Shown here piece after piece: positions 19,333-27,019 of a stretch of DNA of 64,000 nt. The number at the start of each line of letters is the position of its first letter. Positions within the stretch are counted from its first letter, which is position 1. The stretch lies in NCBI RefSeq assembly GCF_017303295.1, contig NZ_JAFKOK010000010.1:62001-126000 (forward strand). Direction: 5' to 3'. A program made the translations under genes and the position numbers. This DNA comes from Rhodobacter sp. NTK016B. Lineage in GTDB: Bacteria; Pseudomonadota; Alphaproteobacteria; Rhodobacterales; Rhodobacteraceae. The notes under the pieces were generated by a model. It ran no database searches, had not been told where the DNA came from, and saw only the letters and a list, made by a program, of their open reading frames with translations.

Positions 19333-20300
19333 ACCTCGGGCGTGCTGCCGGTCAGCACCCGTGCGTACCAGTCGCGGTCGATATTCCCGCCCGACAGGAC
19401 CAGCCCGACCTTGCGCCCGGCCAGATCGTCGCGTTCGGCCATGGCGAGCGCCAGCGCTGCCGCGCCAGCGCCTTCGGCGAGATTGTGGGTGGCGGTGAAG
19501 TATAGCCGCATCGCCTCGGCCACCTGAGCATCGCTCACAGCGCCCAGATGATGCGCGCCGGGTCCGTAGATCGCCAGTGCTTCGGGCACCGGCACGCGCA
19601 CCGCCATACCGTCGGCAAAGGTGCGCGCGCTGTCGGTGGCGATGGGCCGTCCCTCGGCCACCGAGCGCAGCGCACCATCGGCGGCGGCGCTGACCACGCC
19701 GACCACCTCACACGACAGGCCCAGCGCATCGCGCGCCGCGATCACCCCGCAGATGCCCGAGCCGCAGCCGATCGGCACATAAACCCGGTCGAGATCGGGA
19801 TGCGCGCGAAACAGCTCCAGACCATAGGTCGCGACGCCGCGCACCAGTTCGCGGTGAAAGGGCGGCACCGGGAACAGTGGCTGCGTTTCGGCCACGCGCA
19901 TGGCTTCGTCCTTGGCCTCATCGAAATCCGCGCCATGCTCGACCAGATCGGCGCCGTAAGCGCGCATCGCGGCGTTCTTCTCGACCGAATTGCCATGCGG
20001 GACGAAGATCTTGGCCCTCAACCCCATCGCCGTCGCCGCCCGCGCCTGGCTCTGACCGTGATTGCCGCGCGTGGCGGTGATCACGCCCTCCATCCGCGGA
20101 TGCGTGCGTTTTAGCCAGTCCATGAAGGTCACGCCGCCGCGCACCTTGAAGGCGCCGGTGGGGGCGTGGTTCTCGTGCTTGACGATCACCTGCCGCGCGC
20201 CCAGCGCCCCGGCCAGAAGCGGCCAGTCGAGCGCGGGCGTCGGCGGAACGTGGCGCGAAACCAACGCATGGGCGTCGTCCAACTCTCGGGTGGTGAACAT
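19329..20300 (-). CDS. PLP-dependent threonine/serine dehydratase-like enzyme
   Basis: 323 residues, tryptophan-synthase-beta fold. The PLP lysine lies in APTGAFKVRGG (Lys near 50), the substrate loop is ATRGNHGQSQA, the phosphate-binding glycine loop is IGCGSGICGV, and the terminal motif is VLSGGNID. No ACT regulatory domain is present, so it is a catabolic-type dehydratase or a related ammonia-lyase or racemase. The ATG at 20298-20300 was chosen over the longer frame for a perfect AGGAGG upstream. Tail-to-tail with the hydrolase: the two TAA/TTA stops share bases 19330-19331. Confidence 0.85.
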   Translation of the reverse strand: MFTTRELDDAHALVSRHVPPTPALDWPLLAGALGARQVIVKHENHAPTGAFKVRGGVTFMDWLKRTHPRMEGVITATRGNHGQSQARAATAMGLRAKIFVPHGNSVEKNAAMRAYGADLVEHGADFDEAKDEAMRVAETQPLFPVPPFHRELVRGVATYGLELFRAHPDLDRVYVPIGCGSGICGVIAARDALGLSCEVVGVVSAAADGALRSVAEGRPIATDSARTFADGMAVRVPVPEALAIYGPGAHHLGAVSDAQVAEAMRLYFTATHNLAEGAGAAALALAMAERDDLAGRKVGLVLSGGNIDRDWYARVLTGSTPEV

Positions 20301-20416
20301 CGGGGGCCTCCTGTCTCTGGGCGCAGGATGCCAAAACGTCCCGCAGCCGCAAGTCCATGCTTGGTTTTCGGGCAAGACAGGCTAGCGTAGAGGCCCATAT
20401 CCCGCGAGGTCCCCGG

Positions 20417-20794
20417 ATGAACCGTCTGCTTCTTGTCGCCCTGCTTCTGCCCGCGCCCGCTCTGGCCGATCCGACGATGGAATGCCCCGGCGGCAGCCAG
20501 ATCGAGATCGGCGCCTGCCTGCGCGACACGCTCGACCGCGTCGATGGGGCCGTCGAGACAGCCTATAGCTATGCCCTGATCACCGCCGCCGACCTCGACA
20601 GCGAAACCGGGCGGGCCAATGCCGCGCCTGCGCTGGAAGCCGCGCAAACCGCATGGAACGCCTTTCGCGACGCGCAATGCACCTATGTGGGGGAAAGCTA
20701 CGCCGGTGGGTCGGGCACCTCGGCGGGGATCGCGTCGTGCCGGATCACCATGGGCCGCGAACGGGTCGAGACGCTGCTCAACCTCATACGCTGA
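20417..20794 (+). CDS. Exported LprI/DUF1311-like protein
   Basis: 125 residues. A signal peptide (1-17, ending ALA) is followed by the DUF1311 pattern: CPGGSQIEIGACLRDTLDRVD, AALEAAQTAWNAFRDAQCTYV, and a final ASCRITMGRERVETLLNL. The cysteines are spaced as in LprI-type lysozyme inhibitors; activity is inferred from family only. ATG at 20417 with GAGG 9 bases upstream. Monocistronic: next gene is convergent 32 bases away. Confidence 0.82.
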   Translation: MNRLLLVALLLPAPALADPTMECPGGSQIEIGACLRDTLDRVDGAVETAYSYALITAADLDSETGRANAAPALEAAQTAWNAFRDAQCTYVGESYAGGSGTSAGIASCRITMGRERVETLLNLIR

Positions 20795-20826
20795 CCTTTG
20801 GCCAGCCTTTGATCTTTGGATGGCCT

Positions 20827-21564
20827 TTAACCTTTGGCCAGCCTGTCGAGACCGGCTTTCAGCGTCTCGGGCGTCCCGGCCTCTTCCATGTGAACGCGCA
20901 GGCGCTGGTTGAAGCCGCCCGGCGTGTTCAGCGCCTCGAGCAGCGGGGCGCAGCCGCTCGTTTGCAGGCTGCTGCCCACCAGAAGGCGCAAGAAGGCCTC
21001 GCCCATCTCGGGATCGACACCGCGCCCGGCCATCCATTCCGCCGCATTCCCCACCATCGCCACAGCCGGCGACAGAACCGCCTGCGCGCTCAGATAGGTC
21101 TGCATCTGCGCGGCATCCGGCACGGTGAAGATCGTGTTCGCCCCGCCGAAGATACGCGCCACCAGATCGGTGTCGCCCATTGCCAGAACCGGCGAGCCGC
21201 CCTGCGCGATGCCCGGAAACGGCAGCATCAGCGCCGACGCGCCGGCGGGCGCGCAAAGCGCCGCCACCTCGGCCAGATCGACGCCCGCCATGAACGAGAT
21301 CACCCGCTGCCCGGCGCGGAACCGCAAGGCACTCAGAATTTCGGGCGCGGCATCCGGCAACAGGCCCAGAAACACCACGTCGCTGGCATCGACCACGCCC
21401 TGATTGTCGGCCACGACCAGATCCGGGATTTCCGCCGCCAGCGCCGCCGAATGCCGCGCGCTGCGCTCCGAGACGGTGATCCGGTGGCCGTCCCGCGCCA
21501 GCCCGCGCACCACCGCCGAGGCGATGGTGCCGGTCCCGACGAAGCCCAGCCGCAGCCCGCTCAT
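20827..21564 (-). CDS. proC: Pyrroline-5-carboxylate reductase-family protein
   Basis: 245 residues. The Rossmann motif GFVGTGTIASAVVRGL (residues 7-22), VVFLGLLPDAAPEIL, an SFMAGV strand and LMLPFPGIA are typical of ProC (P5C plus NAD(P)H to proline). The family signature SPGGTT is altered to NTPGGFNQRL, and the protein is shorter than usual (about 270). It may therefore be a diverged paralogue rather than the biosynthetic enzyme. Its ATG shares a base with the stop of the cytochrome b561 gene (TGATG), so the pair is coupled, which is an odd partner for proline synthesis. Confidence 0.72.
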   Translation of the reverse strand: MSGLRLGFVGTGTIASAVVRGLARDGHRITVSERSARHSAALAAEIPDLVVADNQGVVDASDVVFLGLLPDAAPEILSALRFRAGQRVISFMAGVDLAEVAALCAPAGASALMLPFPGIAQGGSPVLAMGDTDLVARIFGGANTIFTVPDAAQMQTYLSAQAVLSPAVAMVGNAAEWMAGRGVDPEMGEAFLRLLVGSSLQTSGCAPLLEALNTPGGFNQRLRVHMEEAGTPETLKAGLDRLAKG

Positions 21565-22046
21565 CAGCGCATCCTCGCCAGCAGCCGGTCTTTCAGCACG
21601 AACTGGTGGAACAGCGCGGCGGCGATATGCAGCCCGACCAGAATCAGGCCCAGCGTGAACAGCACTTCATGCACCTCGCCCACATCGGTGATCCCGCCGA
21701 ACCACGCGGCCATCCCGCTCAGCGGCAGCGCCAGCAGCACCAGATAGATCAGCCCGTGCACGACCGACGACGCCACGGTCAGCATCGGCGGCTGACCCGC
21801 CACCGGCTTCGGCGCGCCCTTGGTAACGCGCAAGACGATGCGCAACAGCGTGAGCACCAGAACGGTGATGCCCACCACGACATGGACCTGTGCGCCGATC
21901 ACCGGCTCGGTCACGCCGTCGCGGGTAAAGGCGCGCCACGCGCTTTTCATGCCTTCATGGCTGATGAAACTCACCAAAAGCAGGGCGAGCGTCGTCCAGT
22001 GCAGGATGACTTGGGTACGGGCATAGCGTTCGACCGGGGCTGACAT
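21564..22046 (-). CDS. Cytochrome b561-family diheme membrane protein
   Basis: 160 residues with four membrane helices and conserved histidines at the expected helix positions: VILHWTTLALLLVSF, IGAQVHVVVGITVLVL, VVHGLIYLVLLALPLSG and GLHIAAALFHQFVLKDRLLARM. The C-terminal LHxxAALxHxF...DxLxRM is the YceJ/CybB hallmark. Such proteins pass electrons from quinol to oxygen or superoxide. AAAGGAAA precedes the ATG. Coupled to the downstream ProC-like gene through a one-base stop/start overlap. Confidence 0.9.
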   Translation of the reverse strand: MSAPVERYARTQVILHWTTLALLLVSFISHEGMKSAWRAFTRDGVTEPVIGAQVHVVVGITVLVLTLLRIVLRVTKGAPKPVAGQPPMLTVASSVVHGLIYLVLLALPLSGMAAWFGGITDVGEVHEVLFTLGLILVGLHIAAALFHQFVLKDRLLARMR

Positions 22047-22143
22047 CGGATTTCCTTTCTTACCAATCCCCGCTTAACGTTCGGGAACCCGCTTTCCGTC
22101 GCCCCAGACTTGCAGAAAGCCCGGCGCGCGGCAATGGTGTGGC

Positions 22144-22725
22144 ATGATCAGCCCCGATGCCCCCGCCCCGACCGCCATTCATGCGCCTGTCATTCGCCCG
22201 GCTGCGCCGCAGGACGCCCCGGCACTGGCCGCGCTGCATGTCGCGGTGTGGCGCGACACCTATGGCGCACTGGCCCCGGCGGCGGCGCTTGAGCGGCTCG
22301 ATCTTGATCACCGGCTGCGCGGCTGGCAGGCCCGGCTACAGGACCCCGCGCTAACGACTTGGGTCGCGCTCGATGCCAACGGCGCGCTGGCAGGCCTTGT
22401 GACCGGCGGCGCGGCGGGCGACGGCGTCAGCGGCGCGCGGCGCGACGACAGCGTCAGCGCCGAGATCGCGCATCTCTACGTCGCCCCCGAGGCACGCAAA
22501 TCGGGGCTGGGCCGGGCGCTGATGCAGGCGGCGTTCGACGCGCTGGAACAGCAGGGGCATCGCGGCGTCGGGCTTGGCGTCGTGCGGCAGAATTATGAGG
22601 CGCGGCTGTTCTATGCCCGGCTCGCCGGGCGCGAAAGCGGCAGCTACACCGATCCCGGCCCGCTCTGGCAATCGCTGATGATGCTTATCACTTGGCCCTT
22701 GCCCGCGCGGCTACCCGATCCCTGA
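22144..22725 (+). CDS. GNAT family N-acetyltransferase
   Basis: 193 residues. The acetyl-CoA loop is clear: VSAEIAHLYVAPEARKSGLGRALMQAAFDAL (about 113-143). The following LGVVRQNYEARLFYARLAGRE is the late beta-strand plus Tyr motif. N-terminal AALHVAVWRDTYG is typical of GNATs acting on peptides or polyamines. The substrate is unknown. It is divergent from the cytochrome b561 gene; the next gene on the same strand starts about 100 bases later. Confidence 0.86.
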   Translation: MISPDAPAPTAIHAPVIRPAAPQDAPALAALHVAVWRDTYGALAPAAALERLDLDHRLRGWQARLQDPALTTWVALDANGALAGLVTGGAAGDGVSGARRDDSVSAEIAHLYVAPEARKSGLGRALMQAAFDALEQQGHRGVGLGVVRQNYEARLFYARLAGRESGSYTDPGPLWQSLMMLITWPLPARLPDP

Positions 22726-22827
22726 GCGACCGCTTTCCGGGACCGCAACCGGGCCGAGGGCGCATCGCTGCGGTTGCAACCGCGCTCTTGCCAAGGCAAG
22801 AAAGACATTCGCTCAGCCGGATTTGCC

Positions 22828-23559
22828 ATGTCAGACCGCTCTCCTTCCCAGGCCCTGCTCGACACGTTTCACCGCGTCGTCGTCATCAACCTGCCCGAGC
22901 GGGCCGACCGACGGCGCGGCATTGCGCAGGAACTGGCCAAGCTGGACCTGTCTCTGGACCATCCGCAGGTCGAGTTGTTCGCAGCCCGCCGCCCCGACAG
23001 CGCTGCGGGCTTCCCCTCGATCGGTGCGCATGGCGCGTTTCTCAGCCATCTGGGCGTAATGGAGCGGATGCTGGCGCAGGGCTGGCCGCGCTGTCTGGTG
23101 CTCGAAGACGATATGGGGTTCGCCCCCGGTGCCCCGCCCCGTCTGCCCGCGCTGGCCGAGGCTCTGGCCGCGCGCGACTGGCAGATCTTCTACGGCCATC
23201 CCGGCGACATGCCCGAGCGCACACCTGCCCCGGATGCCGACGGGATCATCGCCTTTCCCGCCGATCTGGGCCTTATCCAACTGCATTTTCTGGGCCTGAC
23301 CCGAGCCGCCGCCGAAACCGTCGCGCCCGAGCTGCGTCTCATGCTGACGCGGCCTGCCGGCAGCCCCAAAGGCGGCCCGATGCATGTCGATGGCGCGCTC
23401 AACGTGTTGCGCGCGCGCTATCCGGCGCTGACATCGCTGGGCATCGCCCCCGAAATCGCCGTGCAGCGCGCCTCGCGCTCGGATATTGCCGAGGCCCGCT
23501 GGTTCGACCGCCTGCCCGGACTACGCCGCGTGTCCAGCGCGCTGCGCGGCCTGCGCTGA
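22828..23559 (+). CDS. Glycosyltransferase family 25 (LPS-type)
   Basis: 243 residues. VVVINLPERADRRRGIAQEL opens the domain. GAHGAFLSHLGVMERML and CLVLEDDMGFAPG (the metal/nucleotide-sugar EDD motif) are diagnostic. The C-terminal part carries MHVDGALNVLRARYP, the usual DGAL...R block. It would transfer galactose or a related sugar in lipooligosaccharide synthesis; donor and acceptor are unknown. The ATG at 22828 is preferred to an upstream TTG at 22774. It ends 23 bases before the nitroreductase gene. Confidence 0.87.
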   Translation: MSDRSPSQALLDTFHRVVVINLPERADRRRGIAQELAKLDLSLDHPQVELFAARRPDSAAGFPSIGAHGAFLSHLGVMERMLAQGWPRCLVLEDDMGFAPGAPPRLPALAEALAARDWQIFYGHPGDMPERTPAPDADGIIAFPADLGLIQLHFLGLTRAAAETVAPELRLMLTRPAGSPKGGPMHVDGALNVLRARYPALTSLGIAPEIAVQRASRSDIAEARWFDRLPGLRRVSSALRGLR

Positions 23560-23582
23560 CCTCTGTCCTTGAGGATACCGTG

Positions 23583-24281
23583 ATGACCCAAGAGACCGCG
23601 AAAGCTGCCCCCATGACCGCCGACGCCTTTGACACGCTCGTGCGCACCCGCCGTTCGGTGCGCGGCTACCTGCCCGACCCCGTCGCGCCCGAGGTGATCG
23701 CCGGCGCGATGGAAACCTCGCTCTGGGCGCCGTCGAACTGCAACGTGCAGCCTTGGTCGGTGCATCTGGTCTCGGGCGAGAAACTGCGCGCGCTGGGTCA
23801 GGCAATGATGGATCACGCCCAATCGGGCCGCCCGACGCCTGATGTCCCTATGGATACGGCCTATCGCGGCGTTTACCGCGACCGGCAGATCGGCTCGGCC
23901 AAGGCGCTCTACGGCGCGATGGGCATCGCCCGCGACGACCGCGCCGGGCGGGCGTCGGCCTTTCTGCGCAATCTCGATGCCTTCGGCGCGCCGCATGCCG
24001 CTTTCGTCTTCCTGCCCGAGAATTTCGGCATCCGCGAAGCCGCCGATCTGGGTGGCTTCGTGCAGACCTTCCTGCTGGCGCTGACCGCGCGGGGGCTGGG
24101 AAGCTGCGCACAGGGCGCGCTGTCGCTCTATCCCGATATCGTGCGCGATCAACTGGGCCTTGCCCCCGGCGCGCAGCTGATGGTCGGCATCGCTTTCGGG
24201 TATGAAGACCCCGACCACCCCGCCAATGCCGCGCGAACCGACCGCGAAGGGATCGAGGGCGTTCTGGTCCGCCACGGCTGA
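23583..24281 (+). CDS. Nitroreductase family flavoprotein
   Basis: 232 residues. The FMN-binding N-terminal motif TRRSVRGYLPDPVAPEVIAG and the SLWAPSNCNVQPWSVHLVSG loop are canonical. LGGFVQTFLLALTARGLGSCAQG forms the dimer/FMN core, and MVGIAFGYEDPDHPAN near the end is the classic GxxxGYxDPxxPxN motif. It reduces nitroaromatics, quinones or enones with NAD(P)H. GAGG lies 8 bases before the ATG. Monocistronic or joined to the upstream glycosyltransferase. Confidence 0.92.
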   Translation: MTQETAKAAPMTADAFDTLVRTRRSVRGYLPDPVAPEVIAGAMETSLWAPSNCNVQPWSVHLVSGEKLRALGQAMMDHAQSGRPTPDVPMDTAYRGVYRDRQIGSAKALYGAMGIARDDRAGRASAFLRNLDAFGAPHAAFVFLPENFGIREAADLGGFVQTFLLALTARGLGSCAQGALSLYPDIVRDQLGLAPGAQLMVGIAFGYEDPDHPANAARTDREGIEGVLVRHG

Positions 24282-24407
24282 CGCCACCCTACACGCCCCG
24301 CCCCATCACGCCCGTGTCATACCCGTCGGCCGCTCGCGCGTCGCTGAACGCTTGCGCTTGGGGGGAGCTTTGGGTCACATGGCGCCACGCATCTGACCGG
24401 AGCCCCG

Positions 24408-25013
24408 ATGACCCAGCCGCAACGCCAACAGCCCTCGGCCCTGACGCGCCAGTTGCTCGAATTCGGGCCGCTGCTGATCTTTCTGGCTGTCTATCTCTAC
24501 ATGCGCGACACGACCGTCACATGGGGCGGCACCGAATACGGCAGCTTTGTCGTGGCCATCGTCGTCTTTGTGCCGCTGCAGGTCGTCTCGGCAATCGCCA
24601 TGCGGATCCTGACCGGGCGCCTGAGCCGGATGCAGCTTGTCACGCTGATCATGGTCATCGTGCTGGGCCTTGCCACGGTGCTCTTCAATGACGAGCGCGT
24701 GTTCAAGATGAAGTCCACCTTCATCTTCGGACTGTTCGGGATTCTCTTGTTCATCGGCCTGTGGCGCGGGCAGTCCTGGCTGGCCTTCGTGCTGGATCAG
24801 GCGCTGCCCATCGATCACGAGGGCTGGATGATCCTCACCCGGCGCATGGCGTGGTTCTTCCTCGTCTTCGCGGCGATGAACGAAGTCGTCTGGCGTAACT
24901 TCTCGACCGATACCTATGTGTTGTGGGACACGTTCGGGCAGATGGCAGTGATGTTCTTGTTTTTGATCTCGAACTACAAACTGATCGAGAAACACTGGAT
25001 CGGCGAGCGCTGA
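24408..25013 (+). CDS. YciB/IspZ-type inner-membrane septation protein
   Basis: 201 residues with five to six membrane helices. Family motifs are LLEFGPLLIFLAVYLYMRD, FNDERVFKMKSTFIFGLFG, DHEGWMILTRRMAWFFLVFAAMNEVVWRN and a terminal FLFLISNYKLIEKH. YciB affects envelope and division processes in E. coli; the exact role is unsettled. Tail-to-tail with the alpha/beta hydrolase gene with only 4 bases between. Confidence 0.88.
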   Translation: MTQPQRQQPSALTRQLLEFGPLLIFLAVYLYMRDTTVTWGGTEYGSFVVAIVVFVPLQVVSAIAMRILTGRLSRMQLVTLIMVIVLGLATVLFNDERVFKMKSTFIFGLFGILLFIGLWRGQSWLAFVLDQALPIDHEGWMILTRRMAWFFLVFAAMNEVVWRNFSTDTYVLWDTFGQMAVMFLFLISNYKLIEKHWIGER

Positions 25014-25017
25014 GCGC

Positions 25018-25968
25018 TCACGCCCGCCGCCGGAACGGCACCGACAGCCGCACGGCCGGCACCAGCCGCGGCAGGCGGCTCCAGCGCGGATCGGGCGTCT
25101 CGGACAGGGCCGCGCGCAATTGGGCCAGCGTCAGCCCCTCGCGATCATGCAGCAGGCGGCGGTACAGCCGGAACACGCCGGGCCGCAGATAGACCGAGAA
25201 ATGGCAGATCCTGAGGGGCGGCGCGGCCAACGGCAGGCCCAGCGAGCGCAGCCCCGCCACCGTCGCGGCGTGGTCGATCTGGATGTCGAGCCAGTTGTCC
25301 GCCCCGCGCAGCCCGCGCCCCAGCGCTGCCTCACGACCGAAGGGCGACAGCGCACGCTCGAACAGGAAATCGAACAGGTCGTTCTCGCGCGAGGTGACAT
25401 TAAAGAACTGCGACGTTTTTCCGGCCGGGGTGTCCAGAACCTGCCGCGCACGGCCGGTAAAATCGGCCCCCGCCAGCAGGATCGCGCGGCCCACTGCGCC
25501 CGCCTCGGCCTGCGCCACGGCGCCCAGGATCACCCGCGCGCCCAGCGAATGGCCGATCAGATCGACGGGGCGGCCCGGCGCGAAGCGGCGGATGAGCGCG
25601 ATCAGCGCCGCCAACCGCTCCGAGGCCGCATCCGCCTTGGCCGTCGCCGCCCAGATCCGTCCGCCCGCATCCCAGCCGAAGGCGATGCACAGCCCCAAGG
25701 GCGCGCGCGGACCGGGCAAGGCGAAGCCCAGCCGTCGCGGCCACGAGATATTCCGGCTGTTCCCGTGCCCGCCGCGCGGCGCGAACAGCAGGTGATGGGG
25801 GTCGCGGTCGAATTGTCCGGGGCGGTAGCCCTTGCCATGCACCATGATCACCACCGGCGCCGTTTCCGGCAATCCCGCCAACGCCGCCGCGATCGCCGCA
25901 TCCGGCGGCTCTGATCCGCCGGCAAGGGCCAGGGCGGTGGGGGTCGCGGTGATCGGGATCAGCGTCAT
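25018..25968 (-). CDS. Alpha/beta hydrolase (DUF900-like)
   Basis: 316 residues. An oxyanion strand VVIMVHGKGYRPG begins the fold. The nucleophile elbow is VDLIGHSLGARVILGA (Ser near 143), followed by AILLAGADFTGRA and NVTSRENDLFDFLFERAL, which holds a likely catalytic Asp. The candidate His is in WLDIQIDH or LRICHFSVY. The pattern is close to lipase-like hydrolases of unknown substrate. No signal peptide is obvious. Monocistronic. Confidence 0.75.
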   Translation of the reverse strand: MTLIPITATPTALALAGGSEPPDAAIAAALAGLPETAPVVIMVHGKGYRPGQFDRDPHHLLFAPRGGHGNSRNISWPRRLGFALPGPRAPLGLCIAFGWDAGGRIWAATAKADAASERLAALIALIRRFAPGRPVDLIGHSLGARVILGAVAQAEAGAVGRAILLAGADFTGRARQVLDTPAGKTSQFFNVTSRENDLFDFLFERALSPFGREAALGRGLRGADNWLDIQIDHAATVAGLRSLGLPLAAPPLRICHFSVYLRPGVFRLYRRLLHDREGLTLAQLRAALSETPDPRWSRLPRLVPAVRLSVPFRRRA

Positions 25969-26160
25969 GGGGGCCTCGGGCTGTGTGGCGAAAGGGTCAG
26001 GTCAATGGCAGGTCCATCTGTCGGTCAGTTGGCTTTCAGTCGGGTTCTCGCAGCGTGCGCCGGCAACAGCCGTCAAACTTTGATAGTCGTGGGTCGCGTC
26101 GGGGCGTCCTTTGGTTCAGCCTGCGCGCGAAGCATGGCCAAAACGTGAACACAAAAAGAT
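25969..26160. other. Intergenic sequence without recognised gene
   Basis: About 190 bases (297 in all to the next gene, including the terminator listed separately). No ORF or conserved motif is seen. It could hold the promoter of the minus-strand hydrolase gene. Confidence 0.45.
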
Positions 26161-26199
26161 AGTCGCATGACACGAACGTGCCATGCGACTGTTTTGTTT
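26161..26199. terminator. Bidirectional rho-independent terminator
   Basis: Nine-bp stem (26161-26169 with 26182-26190) with a further 3-bp inner stem around GAAC. T-rich tails lie on both strands (GTTTTGTTT on plus; TCTTTTTGTG on minus). On the minus strand it terminates the 26266-26739 gene. Confidence 0.88.
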
Positions 26200-26265
26200 C
26201 GTCAAACCGGGTCCGGCGCGCACACTACTCGGTGAACGCGGCAGGCGCCTGTCAGGGGCGATGGG

Positions 26266-26739
26266 TCAGAGCACCAGTTCATAAGTCGTGAGCATCTCGC
26301 GAGCGCTCGGCGTACCCGAAGGCCTGCGGATACCGCGCGTGTCCAGCTCGGCCTGTGCCAGCGCGGCGTAATCGACCAGCGCGCGCGCCACGGACAGATC
26401 GTCATGGCCGATATAGTCGCGGAAGGTCGCGTAGATGCGCGCATAGGCCAGGCTCAGATCCAGATCCGACATCCCGCGCAACGCGGTTTCGACCTCGGTC
26501 CGGGCGGCCGAGGCCATCTGAACCTCGGCGCTGGCCATCGGCATCGCGATCTCGCTGCTGAGCGAGGCAAGAGTTTGCGCTTGCGCGTCGTCGAGCACAC
26601 GCCCGAAGCCGAAAAGCGCGGCGGCGAAGACCGAGGCGCTCAGCGCGACGGTTTTGATGGCAACACCATGGTACGAGTCCTGCACATGGTCCTGAAAGGC
26701 AGATTTCATTGGTCTCATGTCCGGTCGGTCATTTTTCAT
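26266..26739 (-). CDS. Hypothetical protein with one membrane segment
   Basis: 157 residues, not recognised. The visible architecture is a short charged N-terminus, one hydrophobic segment at about 28-46 (IKTVALSASVFAAALFGFG), and an Ala/Glu/Asp-rich helical remainder. That remainder includes LDLSLAYARIYATFRDYIG and ALVDYAALAQAELDTRG. An alternative start is Met11. It is followed by a strong terminator and lies divergent from the metZ promoter/riboswitch. Codon use looks normal for the window, supporting a real gene. Confidence 0.6.
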   Translation of the reverse strand: MKNDRPDMRPMKSAFQDHVQDSYHGVAIKTVALSASVFAAALFGFGRVLDDAQAQTLASLSSEIAMPMASAEVQMASAARTEVETALRGMSDLDLSLAYARIYATFRDYIGHDDLSVARALVDYAALAQAELDTRGIRRPSGTPSAREMLTTYELVL

Positions 26740-26848
26740 GAGATCAGGTTGCTCAGGAATCAGGGCGATTCATGGGCGCGCCATGGACGTTTCAGGGACA
26801 ATGTTGCGCCCTCTCTTTGCCGAATCCGGCGATTTGAGGCCGTCATGC

Positions 26849-26878
26849 TTGACCCGTGCCATGTTTCCGGCGTATTGG
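26849..26878 (+). promoter_or_regulatory. Candidate housekeeping promoter of metZ
   Basis: TTGACC at 26849-26854, 18 bases, TATTGG at 26873-26878. A start six to eight bases later would place the 5' end of the transcript at the SAM-II riboswitch. Confidence 0.5.
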
Positions 26879-26884
26879 CCCGCC

Positions 26885-26936
26885 CGTGGGGGTTTGTGCC
26901 GGCTTGTGGCCCACGTTAAAGAATCCGCTAAAGAGG
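26885..26936 (+). ncRNA. SAM-II (metA-type) riboswitch
   Basis: Stem P1 is CGTGGG (26885-26890) with CCCACG (26910-26915). Inside it lie GGTTTG, GCCGGC, TTG and TGG blocks. The 3' strand has GTTAAA (26915-26920) and CCGCTAAAGAGG (26925-26936). These match the alphaproteobacterial SAM-II consensus I recall (GTTAAA ... CGCTAAA-A-GG), in which the 3' segment forms the pseudoknot with the P1 loop. It senses S-adenosylmethionine and represses the methionine gene downstream; location before metZ is the expected context. Confidence 0.85.
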
Positions 26937-26982
26937 CGTGGCGTCAGCCTCGTGGCGACGTCGCCTCCTGCCGGTATTGACC

Positions 26983-27004
26983 GCGCCCCGAAAGACAGGG
27001 GCGC
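26983..27004 (+). promoter_or_regulatory. Hairpin next to the metZ ribosome site
   Basis: Seven-bp GC stem (26983-26989 with 26998-27004) immediately before the purine-rich ribosome site AAGGGGG (27005-27011). It may present or mask the site, but no link to the riboswitch pseudoknot is seen. Confidence 0.4.
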
Positions 27005-27019
27005 AAGGGGGCGAAAACG

